Below are positions 21,941 to 33,799 of a DNA stretch of 64,000 nt, piece by piece; position 1 is the stretch's first letter; each line of letters begins with the position of its first letter. Under the pieces are notes generated by a model. The model did no database searches, was not told the DNA's origin, and saw only the letters and a program-made list of their open reading frames with translations. The position numbers and the translations under genes were made by a program. The stretch covers positions 126,329,572-126,393,571 of the forward strand of contig OX336389.2 of NCBI GenBank assembly GCA_946902985.2. The letters run 5' to 3'. This stretch comes from Meconema thalassinum (taxonomy: Eukaryota; Arthropoda; Insecta; Orthoptera; Tettigoniidae).

Positions 21941-22234
21941 CATGAACCCTGCTGCTCCGGTCTGAATAGACAAGGGGGTTCGAATCACTCCATCGGCCAT
22001 CCTTGAATTAGGTTTCCAATTTTCAACCCCGGCAAATGCCAGGTCGATACCATCTAATAGGCCACGATCGCTTCCTCTTAACTCCTTGTTCAGTTTCACT
22101 TATTTTCATCCATTTCATTGTGCACTACCTACTCTTTGAGATCTGTGTCAGGAAGGATATCCGGCCGTAAAAACCATTCACCGCGTAGGAAATATTCATC
22201 GCAATCCAACCCCGATCCCATAGAAATGGAATAG
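21941..22234 (+). mobile_element. SINE related to family A, 12-bp target duplication
   Basis: TAAGGAATAGAC flanks it exactly (21929-21940, 22235-22246). It has a tRNA-like B-box (GGTTCGAATCAC near 21977). Its 3' half, 'gtgtcaggaaggatatccggccgtaaaa', parallels 'gtggcaggaagggcatccgacc' of the SINE at 14491-14700. The terminal GATGATG tail is not preserved. Confidence 0.85.
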
Positions 22235-22599
22235 TAAGGAATAGACATACAGTGAGCAGCAAAATATGAGATCGCAAAGTGCAGTGTCCCTTGTGCCGTT
22301 CTACCATTGACAAACGGACGCTCCAAATTTTATATTGTCTCCAAACCTCAACGATGGGTTTCCAATCCGGGAAAATTAAATGTAGATATTTTAAAGCATA
22401 TTTGCATGATTTTAGTAACTTTCAAACAATTTGTATGGAATTCTTGTTTTACAAAATCCTGTGCCGCCTAATGCCATAAACTACTGCCACCCGTGAATGG
22501 GTAAGACATACTAGGTTGTAAAAAAAAGTTGCCCTTGTATAAGCCCCACCCTAGTTTTAAGACATACCATACTACGGATTTTGTAAAATAAAATAAAAA

Positions 22600-22631
<32 letters not shown>

Positions 22632-22767
22632 CTTTCTCTATGCAGGTGTTCTACTAGAAGTGGCAAAACCGTAGGTACATTGTTTTGGTGCCTGACGGCA
22701 CTTGAATTTCACTCTGTACGAATTTGAAGGAGAGTGCTATATATGACCTGCTGCAGGAAGTGCCACG

Positions 22768-23500
22768 ATGGGAGGGGATGGAAATCCCGCAGATAGTGGA
22801 AATTTGCCTACCCCCCCCCCTGGACCGAATGGTGCCATCGGTAAAGTTGACGAAACACCTGTAATTTTTGACATGCCGGGAGATACGACTGTTAATGAGA
22901 TTGGTGCAAGTACGGTCGAGGTGCGGACAGCTTGTACTGAGAAACAAAGATGCACTGTGATGTTAGCTATTACAGCTGATGGAAACAAGCTTATTCCGCA
23001 CACTATTTTTTAAACAAAATGACTCTTCCCAAAGAAAAGTTACCATCAGGCATTGTCGTTCGAGTGCAACAAAATGGCTGGATGACAGAGGACCTTTTCA
23101 AAGACTGGTTAAAATCAGTGTGGTTTTGGCGGCTAGGTGCTCTCCCACGCCCACGTTCGATGCTCGTGCTTGACAGTTTTCGAGGTCATTTGACAGACAG
23201 TGTTAAAGAGAAGTGTCGGAAAGAAAAGTGCGATATGGTGGCGATACCTGGTGGTATGATGGGAATGTTGCAGCCCCTCGATGTTTCCATCAACTGACCT
23301 TTCATGGCTTATCTTAGACGACTGTAAGCAGCGCTGCTGAAACGACGCCAACTGGACGCTTTAAAAGAGCTTCCCTTTCAAAGATGTGCGAATGGATTGT
23401 TGCCGCTTGGAAGGAAAAATCACCAGACATGATTCAGAAAAGTTTTAAGGCGACATCAATAAATTGCAAATGCAATGAACAGAAGTGAAGATAACACAGT
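22768..23500 (+). pseudogene. Tigger/jerky-like DDE transposase pseudogene
   Basis: It has two main frames. At 22768-23012 it reads ...VDETPVIFDMPGDTTV and TACTEKQRCTVMLAITADG, then LIPHTIF. At 23019-23297 it continues KEKLPSGIVVRVQQNGWM, RPRSMLVLDSFRGHLTDSV, VAIPGGMMGMLQPLDVSIN. The Asp in DETP, the Asp in LVLDSF and the Asp in QPLDVSIN fit the DDD triad of the DDE_1 (pogo/jerky/CENP-B) family. One added T near 23012 shifts the frame, and a CGA-to-TGA type stop follows SIN at 23296. Eroded sequence (e.g. CEWIVAAWKEK near 23385) continues after it. The N-terminal DNA-binding region is absent. Confidence 0.85.
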
Positions 23501-24215
23501 GTGATGTAGACCTCCTACAGATATTGAGTCTACTAACCAAGATATTAGTGACGCTGATCTACAATTCATCAAATGTAAGAATTCATGTAATAAAATTTAT
23601 TGTATTCCTTTATAAAGCATGTGTATTTTTTTAAATGTGATCCGAGTATAACCCCCCAGTTTTTGCCTCATTATTTTAACATAAAAAGTGGGGCATATAC
23701 ACCGCATAAATACGGCAGTTTCTACTTTTGCTAGGAAATGCTACCGTCCATGACATGTAGCTCGCGGACTTGGTTACTAGATGCCATCACAGTCAGCACC
23801 TGGCAGCGAATGTTGGAACTAATATAGTTATCAATTCTAACCTACAAATCTTGGCTTCATACAAGTGTAGTTAGTGGAAGGTTCTTTTTTCATGCCATAA
23901 ATTTATGACTTCCCCTCCGTAGGATGGCATAAGGTTCAAGAGTGTCTATCCTGCTCTCCCAACCGCACTTAAGAGGTTTTACAATCAAATTCTTTATATA
24001 ATTTGTTAATATACTCCACAAGTAGATCCAGAAAAGAAAAAAAAAGTTTATAAACCTCCTGAATATTACTGAAGAAGTTCACAGCTACATTGCAGGAAAG
24101 TGCTGCGTCACCGACAACAAGGTTTAGTGAATGGCTTCCACAAGGAACAAAAATAGCTCGTGGGTGAGGTCAAGAATCCTTTTTTTTGTACACCTACATT
24201 CTTCCCCTTCATGTT

Positions 24216-24735
24216 TCACCCGTTATCATATCCTTGACCTCGCATATTTTGTAATGGTATTCCTCTTTTTGGGAGCTCGTCTAACAAGCAAGCTGTTAAC
24301 CCCTGCCCAGATCTATCCAAGACCTGAACAAATCCCAAAAAATGTTCCTTCAGGCTTACTTCCCCTGACACTGCATGGACAAACCGAACTACAAGTGTCA
24401 TTTGTTCTTTACGACTTACATCAGGAGTGCAGTCAAGAATTATAGAGTAATACAAAGCTTTCTGCAGTTCACTCAATATATGCTCATCAACTCTACAAGA
24501 AAAAAGAGCAATGAACTCCATTTGAATTTCTGTGCTTAAATATTGTACACGAGTTTCTTTGGCAGTTACCCTGCGAAGATGTTCAGAAAGAACAGTGTCA
24601 AATTTAGAAATTTGTTCAACAAGTTTAAAAAAGTTTCCATTGTTTTCTTTGAAAACCGTATCACTTGTACCACGAAAAGCTAATCCTTGAGTACAAAGGA
24701 ACTGCAATATTCGAAGAAGTCTTCTTAATCCTTCA
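24216..24735 (-). pseudogene. hAT transposase, central part (ZMYM1-like group)
   Basis: This 163-residue minus-strand frame includes QFLCTQGLAFRGTSD, NNGNFFKLVEQISKFD, KALYYSIILDCTPDVSRKEQ, MTLVVRFVHAV and NMRGQGYDNG. These blocks define the DUF4371-type hAT transposases common in insects. The Asp in ILDCTPD is the conserved catalytic-core residue, and the GQGYDNG block carries the next. The frame ends after GYDNG, where the rest of the core has been lost or shifted. WYEGLRRLLRI continues the protein upstream to about 24735. Confidence 0.9.
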
Positions 24736-24928
24736 TACCAAGGGTCAGATTCAGTTCAGTGGCAGCAAAGTTTATATTTCAGTTTTATAGCGCCACAAAA
24801 TCAAAATATGATTTTTAGAACAAAATATGAAAAACGACGCCAGCGTCACCAGCGTGGCTTCCCAGCCATGCTGGTGCCCCGTCCGGTCACATATGCCGTA
24901 AGGGCCTCACGCCGGCCCTGGGTATGAT

Positions 24929-26814
24929 CCTTCGAAGAATGGGCTACGAGGGTAAAAAATACATGGGCCAATCAAGGACACCCTAGGCCTCGTATACCTT
25001 TATACTACGGAGGTCAGAAGAAAACCAGAGTTGACCAAGGGAGGTCGACAGGAAAGATGAAAAAAGGAGCCCAGTACAAGTGGAAGCAATGCCACACTCT
25101 GCTGAGTACCATGGTCGCCAACCCACATCCCAATATAGTTGTAATTTGAAAGTTTCATCAGGTCATTGTTCCATACATGGACCATGTTATGCATAAAGGA
25201 ACCAAGTGCCTTTTTTTACTGAAATTGAGTATAAGTGCAATCTTGTGGAGGAAATATTGAACTATCTGCCCAGCAAATATGGTTTTCAGGCATGGTATAA
25301 TTATTTTACATTTTAAGTTTGAAGAAAGTGCTTGTTCTGTATGGTAGATTGGAGAAAACCACTGATCTCTATACAGGGATCGCTGATGACAGCTCTCCGC
25401 TGCACGAGAAGGTACGGCAGGTTGAGCGCGCGGTCCGCCATGTCGGTGTACCCATTCTCGGGCTCTCCTTATGGGGAAGCAATGATAATCTAGTCTATTT
25501 TAAATCGTAATTAATGGGGCCTTGGAACAAATAAAAATATAGAGATATGTTCACTCATAGCATAAGGGCATTGGGATCACTGACACGACATTCCGAGGTC
25601 AGTAAATCTCCGGAATAGCAATAAAAATGAATTTATAATAACGGCTGACAAATATCAACTTAGGTGCTGAGTACACGCAATTAGCGATCAGTAACTGAGT
25701 AATGAGTCAAAAACAATTTCTGGAAACATTATTGTAAATTGTATATATATATATGCCACGAAATTGTGTATTCTTCAAATGATATACCTGTAAACGTAGC
25801 TCACTATACAGGCCTAGATTCGACATATCGTAATCAGTGCTTGGTAATGAATTCCTGTTTCCATGAAATAACCAACACTTCCCCCAACTAATCCCAGCAC
25901 TCTACATCAAATACTACAGCTTTTAATCACGCTAGCAGCACAATAAAGTTAATAATAACGGGAAGTAGATCAAAGCCAAATATACACTTGAAGCCAAACC
26001 AATTTCACTCCTCAGCTCCACATAAAACTTAACACAACTAAAAACCTACTCAAAATTTACTCTCCCCTCCGTTTTACAACTATTAAGCGAACTATTCGCA
26101 CCAAGAACTGAAAAACCCTGAAATGGGATCAAATTAAAAACGCAATAGCCTGGCCCGATCACTTCTGCTTCAGCACCACCGAATATGTATACTTAACTTC
26201 ACAATAACTTAAAATTACGGCTAAGTGACCTATCTGCCTGAGAAGTAAAGGTATTACCGGCTTGCCTGGGATGATGGGTCACCAAACCGGTACTTAAAAC
26301 TAAGATTTTACGCTTTAAATAACCAAATTCAGCCCATTTTACAACTACAAGAAATACAAAATATTTACTGCCAGTATAAATACATGTATAACATCAAATT
26401 ACCAGTGACCAATCACAGAGCCGGATTCGCAATATTGCACCATGCGCTCGCTGCCATCTTGCTATACCTGTCATCATCTATTCAGCTTACTGCTGCCTTA
26501 GCTACCAGCCATCCTTGTATAGAGATCAGTGGAGAAAACGCATATCAGAACCAAGTGCCATGCAATCTTTACGGCGAGGCTAAAGCAGTGATTAAATGTT
26601 TTGCGTAACAGAACCAAGCGCCTTGCATATGTTGTTTTTGTATTGGTTTTTTAAAAGTCGAATAATATTTTGTACACAAGAGTAAAGGTTGTAAAAATAA
26701 GCTACCAAAAGAAATAATTTAAGAAGTGTAGGCAAACTGATAATAAAAAAATACATACCCAGGTTACAGATCCCATTATCCATGGGGTTAGACTGAATTT
26801 TAATATTTACCAAC
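24929..26814. other. Unassigned sequence
   Basis: No gene or complete element is recognised. A (TA)n run lies at 25742-25753. The phrase GAACCAAGTGCC recurs at 25199, 26550 and (one change) 26613, and again at 30611, pointing to an unclassified dispersed repeat. Confidence 0.4.
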
Positions 26815-28175
26815 AGAAAAAGGGAATAATTGTCCCGATCTTCAAGAAAGGTAGTAGAACAGAATGCAGAAACTATCGGGGAATAACACTGATGAGTCAT
26901 TGTGCAAAGATGTTTGAGAAAATTTTAGAAAGGAGAATTAGGACGAGGATAGAAGGAGGGATGAGGGAAGATCAACATGGCTTCAGAGCAGGAAGGTCTA
27001 CAGTGGATTTGATTTTTGCTGTAAGGCAGTTACAAGAACAGCACTATGAGTATGGAACAGATCTACTGATGGCCTTCCTGGACATTGAGAAAGCATATGA
27101 CAGTGTATGCAGAAACAAAGTATAGAAGTCCCTGGTGGATAGAGGAGTATAAAAATTGACTATAAGGAGGATAAAGGAGATGTACAAGGGAAGCGTAAGC
27201 TGTGTGAAAGTGGGAGGAGAGAGATCGGACTGGTTGGAACAGAGGAATGGCCTGAAACAAGGAAGTGCACTGTCAGCGTTACTTTTCATTGTGGTGATGG
27301 ATGACATAATGACCCGAGAGGCACAAGTAATTGGGGAAGGAAAGATGAAAGCAATGGTGTTCACAGATGATTTGATGATTTGGGGAAACAAGGAGGAGGA
27401 GGAGGTACAGGAACAGTTGGACGTGTGGGAAGGAATAATACAAGGATATGGGATGAAATTTAGCATAAATAAGAGTGAGATGGGGGTCACAACAAGGAAG
27501 AAGGAAAGAACCACAACGGGAATAACAATGGGTGGGGAACAGCTGAAGAAAGTGGCGAGTTTCAAGTATCTGGGAAGCCTGATACAAGATAATGGAAGAA
27601 ACTATAGAGAAATAAATGAGCGGGGAGGCAGGCAGAAGCATTCCGGAGGAGTGCGAGAAGCATGTTATGGAGCAAGGATGTCCCTCAGAACAGCAAAAAG
27701 ATCATATCGGACTTACTATGTCCCTATCCTGACGTATGCCTTGGGAGACCTGGGTTATGAAAGGAAGGGAGAAGAGCAAAATACAGGCCAGTGAGATGAG
27801 GTTCTTGAGAAGCAGTATTGGAGCTACAAAGATGGACAGAATAAGAAATGAGAGGACCAGAGAATTAATGAAGGAGGAACCATTACAGGATGATATAGAG
27901 AAAGCTAGACTTAGATGGTATGGACAAGTAAAACGAATGGAGGAGAAGAGGATACCCAGGAGGATACACGAGACGAAGTGGGAAGGAAAGAGAACGAGAG
28001 GAAGACCGAGAGACAGGTGGCTGAAGGGGGTGGAAGAAATCGTGAAGAAGAGAGGAGAAGCCTGGACAAGGGTGGAGGCTGAGAGATGTTGGGAAGACAG
28101 AAGACGTTGGAGAGGCTTGTGTTCCAAACAGACCCGGCCAGTGGCTGGAAACTGTGCAAGATGATGAACAACACA
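26815..28175 (+). mobile_element. Non-LTR retrotransposon, 5'-truncated RT part
   Basis: The plus strand encodes a reverse transcriptase from the first RT block (IIVPIFKKGSRTECRNYRG). DQHGFRAGRSTVDLIFAVRQ follows, then a catalytic AFLDIEKAYD and GLKQGSALSALLF, and VFTDDLMIW in place of the usual FADD. In-frame stops at 27123 and 27150 and a frameshift near 27740-27790 disable it. The C-terminal frame (27736-28164) has RLRWYGQVKRME and GKRTRGRPRDRWLKGVEE, the usual tail of such proteins. The 3' end has a CCAG/CTGG hairpin and an AAGATGATGA tail. The 5' portion with the endonuclease is missing. No clear target duplication was found. Confidence 0.9.
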
Positions 28176-28383
28176 GCCCCCCGCTTGGAACATGAGGGTT
28201 GTTTTAAGAAGTGTAACAGGGAGGTCATCTTCCCCTAGACCACTTTCACTGTTATGCACCACATGTGTAAAGAGGAACATAGCAACCTTGTTTATAAACC
28301 AAGATATCAAACAATTTTTGCTAGTAATTCTATTTGAAGAGGCAACATCCAAAAAAAAAAAAAATATATATATATACCTGTAG

Positions 28384-29740
28384 AATATCAAGGTGGATTT
28401 CGGCCATGGCGAAGCTGCCCTGAACAGATAATCACCTTAAAATTAGTAATGGACTACTACAAACGTAGACAAAAGCAGCAAGTCATAACCTTCGTAGACT
28501 TCAAAAAAGCTTATGATTGTATACATAGATCTTCATTGCTGAGAATACTTAGGAATTTCGGACTTCATCCCAAATTAATAAAAATTATTAAACTAACTCT
28601 AACAAACACCAAATCTAAAGTAAAATTCAGAGGAGAAATATCTGAACCGTTTACGATTAAAACAGGATTAAGGCAAGGAGATGGTTTATCGCCTCTACTT
28701 TTCAATTGTGCTTTGGAATATGTAATGAGGGAATGGTACAGGGAAAATCCTAGGAACATAAGAATTGGAACCAAGAAAGATCAAAGAGACTTAAATTGCT
28801 TGGGATTCGCAGATGACTTAGCGTTACTGGCTAATAATATTCAAGAAGCCAAAAATCAAAGAATAAGCCTACAAAATATAGCACAAAAAATTGGACTTCA
28901 GATATCATTTGAAAAGACAGAGATAATGGTAGCAAATCCACTTGTAATCAATCACATAACAGTAAATAACAAGAAAGTTAAAATAGTGAAGCAATTTAAA
29001 TACTTAGGAGAAATTATAACTTACAACTTGGATGAGAAACCTGCATGGCAAGAAAGAACTAATAAAATGATAAAAGCCCAAAAATTAACATGGTCTACAT
29101 ATAAAAGAAAATGTCTATCGCAACAAAATTAAAGCATTACAAGACGGTGGTTCAACCGGAGGTGACCTATGGAAGTGAAACTCTTTTTAAAGTTACTCAG
29201 AAAAACAGAATCGACAAAATTTTAAAAGTAGAAAGAAGAATAGCTAGAACATGCATAAATAAAAAATATCAGAAAGATGGACAGTGGCGGATAGTACCAA
29301 ATGAAGTGGTATACAGAGAACTGGAGCCCATCACTGATACTATTCGGAAGAAACGGCTTTCTTTCTTTGGTCACATCATGAGGACACCAGAAACCAGGTT
29401 ATCTAGAAAAATTGTAGTGAAACTTTGGAATATGAAACAACAAGTAGGATGGATTAAGGAAATTAGAGAAGATATGAAAGAATTGGAAATAACCTTGGAT
29501 GACTTGCAAAACAAAACAACAAAATTAAAAAAACTGAGAGATATAAAAATAAGATTTCAGGCTAAAATAGACAAACGTAATACAGTAAAAAGGGTATTTA
29601 CAGATGAGGAACGCCTGAGAAGATCAGAGCGAATGAAGAGCTACTGGGCGACTCGGAAAGGAAACTTACTGAAGAAGAGGACCAAGAAATGATTGACTGA
29701 AGTGGTCCAATGAGGCCGTAAAAGCAGAAGAAGAAGAAGA
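28384..29740 (+). mobile_element. 5'-truncated non-LTR retrotransposon with 10-bp target duplication
   Basis: ATACCTGTAG is repeated exactly at 28374-28383 and 29741-29750. The insert starts inside the RT domain (YQGGFRPWRSCPEQIITLK), then TFVDFKKAYDCIHRSSLL with the first catalytic Asp. GLRQGDGLSPLLFNCALE and the catalytic CLGFADDLALLANNI follow. A frameshift near 29115 separates this from the C-terminal frame (29111-29692), which includes TYGSETLFKV and RRIARTC. The 3' end is a (GAA)n run. The RT sequence differs from both neighbouring LINEs, so it is a separate family. Class within the LINEs is not assigned. Confidence 0.95.
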
Positions 29741-30030
29741 ATACCTGTAGTACATCCGACCTACTATACCGAAATTGTGAATTCCCATCAGCAACAAATG
29801 ATAAAGAGTGAGAAAATATTGCAAAAATAAAGACCGTAATTTCCACCTGGATATAGTAGAAAACTTGTGTAATCAATGACATTGACGGGTTTAAAACTTT
29901 TATTGATTTTGAGGTTATGAGTGAATGGAATTTTCTGTTGTTGGTTAATTAAGCACTGTTAATTTTGTATTCCACTACCGTTTCTCGTTCTGTGGATGTG
30001 GCGTAAAACGCGTAATAATAATAAAAAACT

Positions 30031-30303
30031 ACTGTCCGTCCACCAGCTTAAGGTCCGTGGCAGGAATGCAACGAGTCGGCTGGAGACAGCTGGCCTCTCC
30101 ACGAACAACAATAGTGCCAACCTACTACTGACCCGTACGATTTCACAAAACTAAACAAAAGTAGCAGTGAGTAACCATATCATGAATAACACTGGTGCTG
30201 AGTTGGCAATACCTGCAGCGGCACGTCCACTCAATCAACGCAGGTGGAATGTTTCTCCTCTCCCCTAGAGTCCCTTAAGACCATGGGCTGGTGGACGGAC
30301 AGT
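30031..30303. mobile_element. MITE with ACTGTCCGTCCACCAGC ends
   Basis: ACTGTCCGTCCACCAGC (30031-30047) has its exact reverse complement at 30287-30303. The 273-bp interior has no coding frame of note. The bases beyond suggest the repeat may include one more T at each end. No target duplication was identified. Confidence 0.85.
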
Positions 30304-30384
30304 ATTTTGAATTTAGGGTGAATTTGTGCTATTGCATTCAAGAAAAGTGTTATATCCATAAGGGATGCAGGCAACCCGATTCAA

Positions 30385-30607
30385 GTCCCTGGCTGTGTTC
30401 AAGGATCACTTATCAGGCATCTTGAGCCGGTGTTTACATGCCATAGGGTGGTCAGACCCTTTCCAATTCTTCTACTGCCACAGCATTCGGCAGGTGCCCA
30501 TTTAGTATCACGAGGCTAGGAGACCACGTACCAGACCACACCAAGACTTTTTAAATTCACGGCAGAGCCGGGAATCGAACCTGGGACCTCTGGGGTGGCA
30601 GCCAACA
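30385..30607 (-). mobile_element. SINE family C fragment (minus)
   Basis: GGCAGAGCCGGGAATCGAAC at 30563 followed by 'cctctggggtggcagcc' is the reverse of a tRNA-like head with a B-box. It is shared with 53278-53320 and 54313-54352. The outermost head bases are missing, so the copy seems truncated at 30606. Confidence 0.7.
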
Positions 30608-30805
30608 AGGAACCAAGTGCCATTATTAGCATATTCAAGTAATTTACAAAGGCAAAATAAATATGTATGCGATGAAGTCAAATATATCCCCCTTTATGTC
30701 ATTATGTTATTTTTAGATTCCACATGTGTATTAGGAATTAAATATCGAAGGTTAACTTGGGAGCCTCAATCTCAGTTCCATCTTGATGGTGGTTGGTTCC
30801 TCTAT

Positions 30806-31404
30806 CATGGTGCCCACTCAAATCGGTCAACGATTTTCCAGGAGTTTTCAGGAATTTTCCAGGAGTAATTCTCATTTTTCCAGATTTAAAAATAAAAGGC
30901 GAGTGCGGGGGGGGGCTTTATCGGTTGCCTACTTCAAGACCAAAATAAAGAAGTTGTGTTTGGTTTACTTATACAGACGTTGACAAAAATTAGTGGTGAT
31001 TGAGTTATTGATACGCAAGCCCGCACACATTATTTAATTGTTGTTTTAAAAAAGCCTTTGTGGCTCAAATATCTGCTTAAAAAAAAAGAGAGAAAAGAAT
31101 GCTGTCTGCAATTTTATTGCGGTGAAGTTGTCTATACTCAATATGTTTTACAAAACTACTGTCGCGTGTTCTCACACACAGAAACAGGTAGCCTGAGGAA
31201 ATTTCTTTCGTTAACGATAGAGTGCTCACCCAAAACCGCAACGGGAGTATGATTTAAGATGGAGATACTTTTATAATTAATTAACAGTGGCTATTTTCCA
31301 GGAGTTTTCAGATTTTTCGTCATTTGCCAGGAGTTTTCCAGACCTAATGAAAATCCAGGAGTTTTCCAGGATTTCCAGGTTTTCCAGGAGTAGTGGCCAC
31401 CATG
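30806..31404. mobile_element. MITE with CATGGTGSC ends and 5-bp target duplication, copy 2
   Basis: It starts CATGGTGCCCACT and ends AGTGGCCACCATG. TCTAT lies on both sides (30801-30805, 31405-31409). Repeats of 'ttttccaggagttttc' occur near each end. A central stretch of about 450 bp is not in copy 1 (17310-17616), so this may be closer to a parental element, but I found no transposase. Confidence 0.8.
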
Positions 31405-31409
31405 TCTAT

Positions 31410-32501
31410 GCATAACATGGTCCACATTGTCTATTCACCCAAGCTGGCTTGCAAAGTTGGTGCTGCTCTCACAGGGAAATAAAAAAGCCAGTTGAATAAA
31501 ATAAAATATGTGGGAAGTTATTTGCCACAGACCATCTTTTGAAAACACAGTATGACTTTAGTTGTGAGTCCCCAGGGATATCTAAAGGTTGAACCAGTTA
31601 CATCGCACAAGGTGCCATACCCATCATTGATGAATGGATTTATGATTTATAAGCCCTTTATTAATTTGTGGTTGTAATAGTTCATCACTTGCCACCAAAT
31701 GGCCACTAACAAGAGGGTGGGATAACCAGCCATTTCCAGTTTTCAATTCTATCCCAGTAAGCAACCTGCAGTATTTTTACACCACCAATGTCGTCAAGCA
31801 TATAATCGTCCACAATATCTCAACGAGGAGAAAAAACCACAGGTGGGGTGTTACAGTAATGTGGCAGCAGCATATGTGGCAACTAAAAAAGGCATGTCTC
31901 AGGATACACTTTCCTTAGTGGCACAACATGGGGGAACAGAGCATGCAGTGCTGCTACGGTTTCACCACTCACTTGACCTGCCCCGTCTTGACTATAGTTC
32001 AGGGGCACAAGGTTTAGCAAGGCCGGCAACCTTGAAAATACTAGACTATTCATTGTGATATCAGGTTGGCATCCGGTGCATTCTGGACTAGTCTCATTAG
32101 GCAGATTATTGAAAATGTATTATTTATGATTTACATACCTTTCTGGGAGTGATTAGAAGTTGATTACAATTTGAATTCTCATTGCTGCACCGTATATATT
32201 TGTTTTATTACGTAAATAAATGATTTTCATTCTTGTTCATTTGAAAACCGCCGCCATGACACTTAGACAACATACCAGACGTCATAACCGTTGCCAGCAT
32301 GTCCGATACAAAATACAGTATAACCTGTCATATCCGGACTAATGTGGTGAAGAGAATGAACTACACAAAAATATTTTATAGTTTTTTAATGTGTATTATG
32401 TTTAATTTGTTCAAGACTGTAATGTGTTCTTATGAGTGACTATGTGCATGATGTTCTTTTTACCTTGTTCAGTGTTTTATGTATAATGTTTTAACGGCGT
32501 C
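31410..32501. other. Unassigned sequence
   Basis: No gene or element recognised. A 70-residue open frame at 31843-32058 shows no known motif. Confidence 0.4.
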
Positions 32502-32598
32502 ATCAGCAGATAGTAAGCCATACCTACGACCTTCCATCACTGGGGCGTTGGGTATCACCCGGCGGTCGAAACTGGAACTTCGCTAGATTTCATTACTC
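32502..32598 (-). repeat. 97-bp segment identical to 5667-5763 (inverted)
   Basis: This is the exact reverse complement of 5667-5763. It is followed on the right by 'gatgaaggaccgttccagggttcgaaacatgtcc'-like sequence, which may be the rest of the repeat unit and is absent from the other copy. Confidence 0.9.
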
Positions 32599-32739
32599 AA
32601 TTTTGTGGCTGATGAAGGACCGTTCCAGGGTTCGAAACATGTCCCACAACTAGTGCGTTGTAGCACATAATCAATGTATTGATTGACGGAGATTGTTCAA
32701 TAAATCAAATAGTAATTTGTCAATACGGACCAAAATGAC

Positions 32740-33150
32740 ACCAAATATTTCCAAGTCTAACCATTATTGGTCTAGGCAAAAACCATTGGTCTGGATGAAA
32801 ATATTGGTCTAGGCAAAACCATTGGCCTGGATAAAGATTGATGTTGTGACAAAAGCCAGGGGTGTTTATATTAGCTAACACCGCGCTACCTAACAATTAT
32901 TGGTCTAGGCGAAAACCATTGTTCTGCCGGATGCGATATAGTACCGAATGCGTGGGGTTGGCATACTGTACATGTTGCCAAAAATGGCTGAAGTCAGCTG
33001 GAGTTTTCACTATATAAGTCGTGATCCTATTTGGGATGGCTGGGTGGGTCTCAGACAGCGGAGGAGTAAACATCTATTAATAAATCATCTCCAGATATTT
33101 TCCAGACTATTAATTCAGGTAATTTGGTAAATTTCAGTACTTTGAGAATT
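32740..33150 (+). repeat. Dispersed unclassified repeat, copy 1
   Basis: Several short repeats of ATTGGTCTAGGCAAAA and CCATTGGTCTGGAT (32766-32910) precede a block shared with other copies. That block contains GTGGGGTTGGCATACTGTA, 'atggctgaa', TATATAAGTCGTGAT, 'gggatggctgggtgggt', GGAGTAAACATCTATTA and 'aatttcagtact'. Other copies are at 35790-36170 (plus), 41790-42010 (minus), 42755-42840 (minus, partial), 43620-43740 (plus) and 44210-44340 (minus). Confidence 0.75.
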
Positions 33151-33799
33151 TTGTACCGAAAAGTACCTCTTCCTTATTTTTAGAGTCTTCCACCTCTCAA
33201 CATCGGATGCCAGCAAATGTTAATGACATAGGTAGCCAGTGTGCAAGACTTCACTTTAGTGTTATTTTTTTGGTTGCAGTCAATTGCCTCACGTTCCCCC
33301 ACAACACTAGTTAGTGCAGCGAATCCACAACCTTCCAGCCGAGCTGAGCAAAGCTGACACCAGAACCATTCTTTTGTGGTTACCATGCCACTTTGGGAAT
33401 TTTAAGAAACGAGGTAGTGGATCAAACTGCAAAAGAGGTGGTACCACTACCACCTTGACCAATGGAGATACCAGCGAGAGATATTAGCTCTCAGTTATGC
33501 ACCCAAGTACTGGCATTCTGAGAAACTCTGTGGCTAGCTGACTTAAACCCCAGTAAACTGAGGCAATTAGTGGAACTACTCGTGTATGGCAGAGTTCCCT
33601 TGGGCCCTGTGGGAGTCATCATTTTATGCACATTAAGGATAGGTCGTGCAAGGTCCTCGCACCTGATGAAAAGGGTGCCTGTGGAGCCGTATTCACTGTG
33701 GTCCACATTTTAACTGAGCGTGTGGATCTTGCAGTCCTACAAAGAAATTTTCGTCTGCATGACTCGCTCTATCTCGTATTAGCCACTGACACAGTTGCT

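Larger units (their letters stand above)
21139..23715 (+). mobile_element. Tigger/pogo-like element nested in the hAT
   Basis: The left terminus CCGTATATACGCCTGTATAA and the reversed right terminus CCGTATTTATGCGGTGTATA are related, and each is followed by a GCCCCAC block. TA precedes the left end, but the right flank reads CA. A further copy of the terminal motif (CTTGTATAAGCCCCACCCTA) lies internally near 22534, suggesting rearrangement. It encodes the DDE transposase fragment at 22768-23297 and also contains a piggyBac-like fragment and a SINE, so its own history is composite. Confidence 0.7.
19133..24920 (-). mobile_element. Complete hAT transposon with nested elements
   Basis: GGTATGAT is duplicated exactly (19125-19132 and 24921-24928), the 8-bp target size of hAT elements. 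The left end CAGGGCCGGTTCAAGGG matches the reversed right end CAGGGCCGGCGTGAGGC. Transposase fragments on the minus strand lie at both ends: the middle part at 24216-24735 and the C-terminal part at 20040-20506. The centre was later invaded by a Tigger-like element (21139-23715) and others. Both ends are preserved, but the transposase is broken. Confidence 0.95.

Noticed and set aside
25319..25510. 63-codon open frame as a gene
   Set aside because: No recognised motif, and surrounded by non-coding sequence with stops. Considered chance.
27044..28391. Long minus-strand frames at 27044-27641 and 27702-28391
   Set aside because: They are shadows of the RT coding strand, rich in Ser/Leu/Phe and without motifs.
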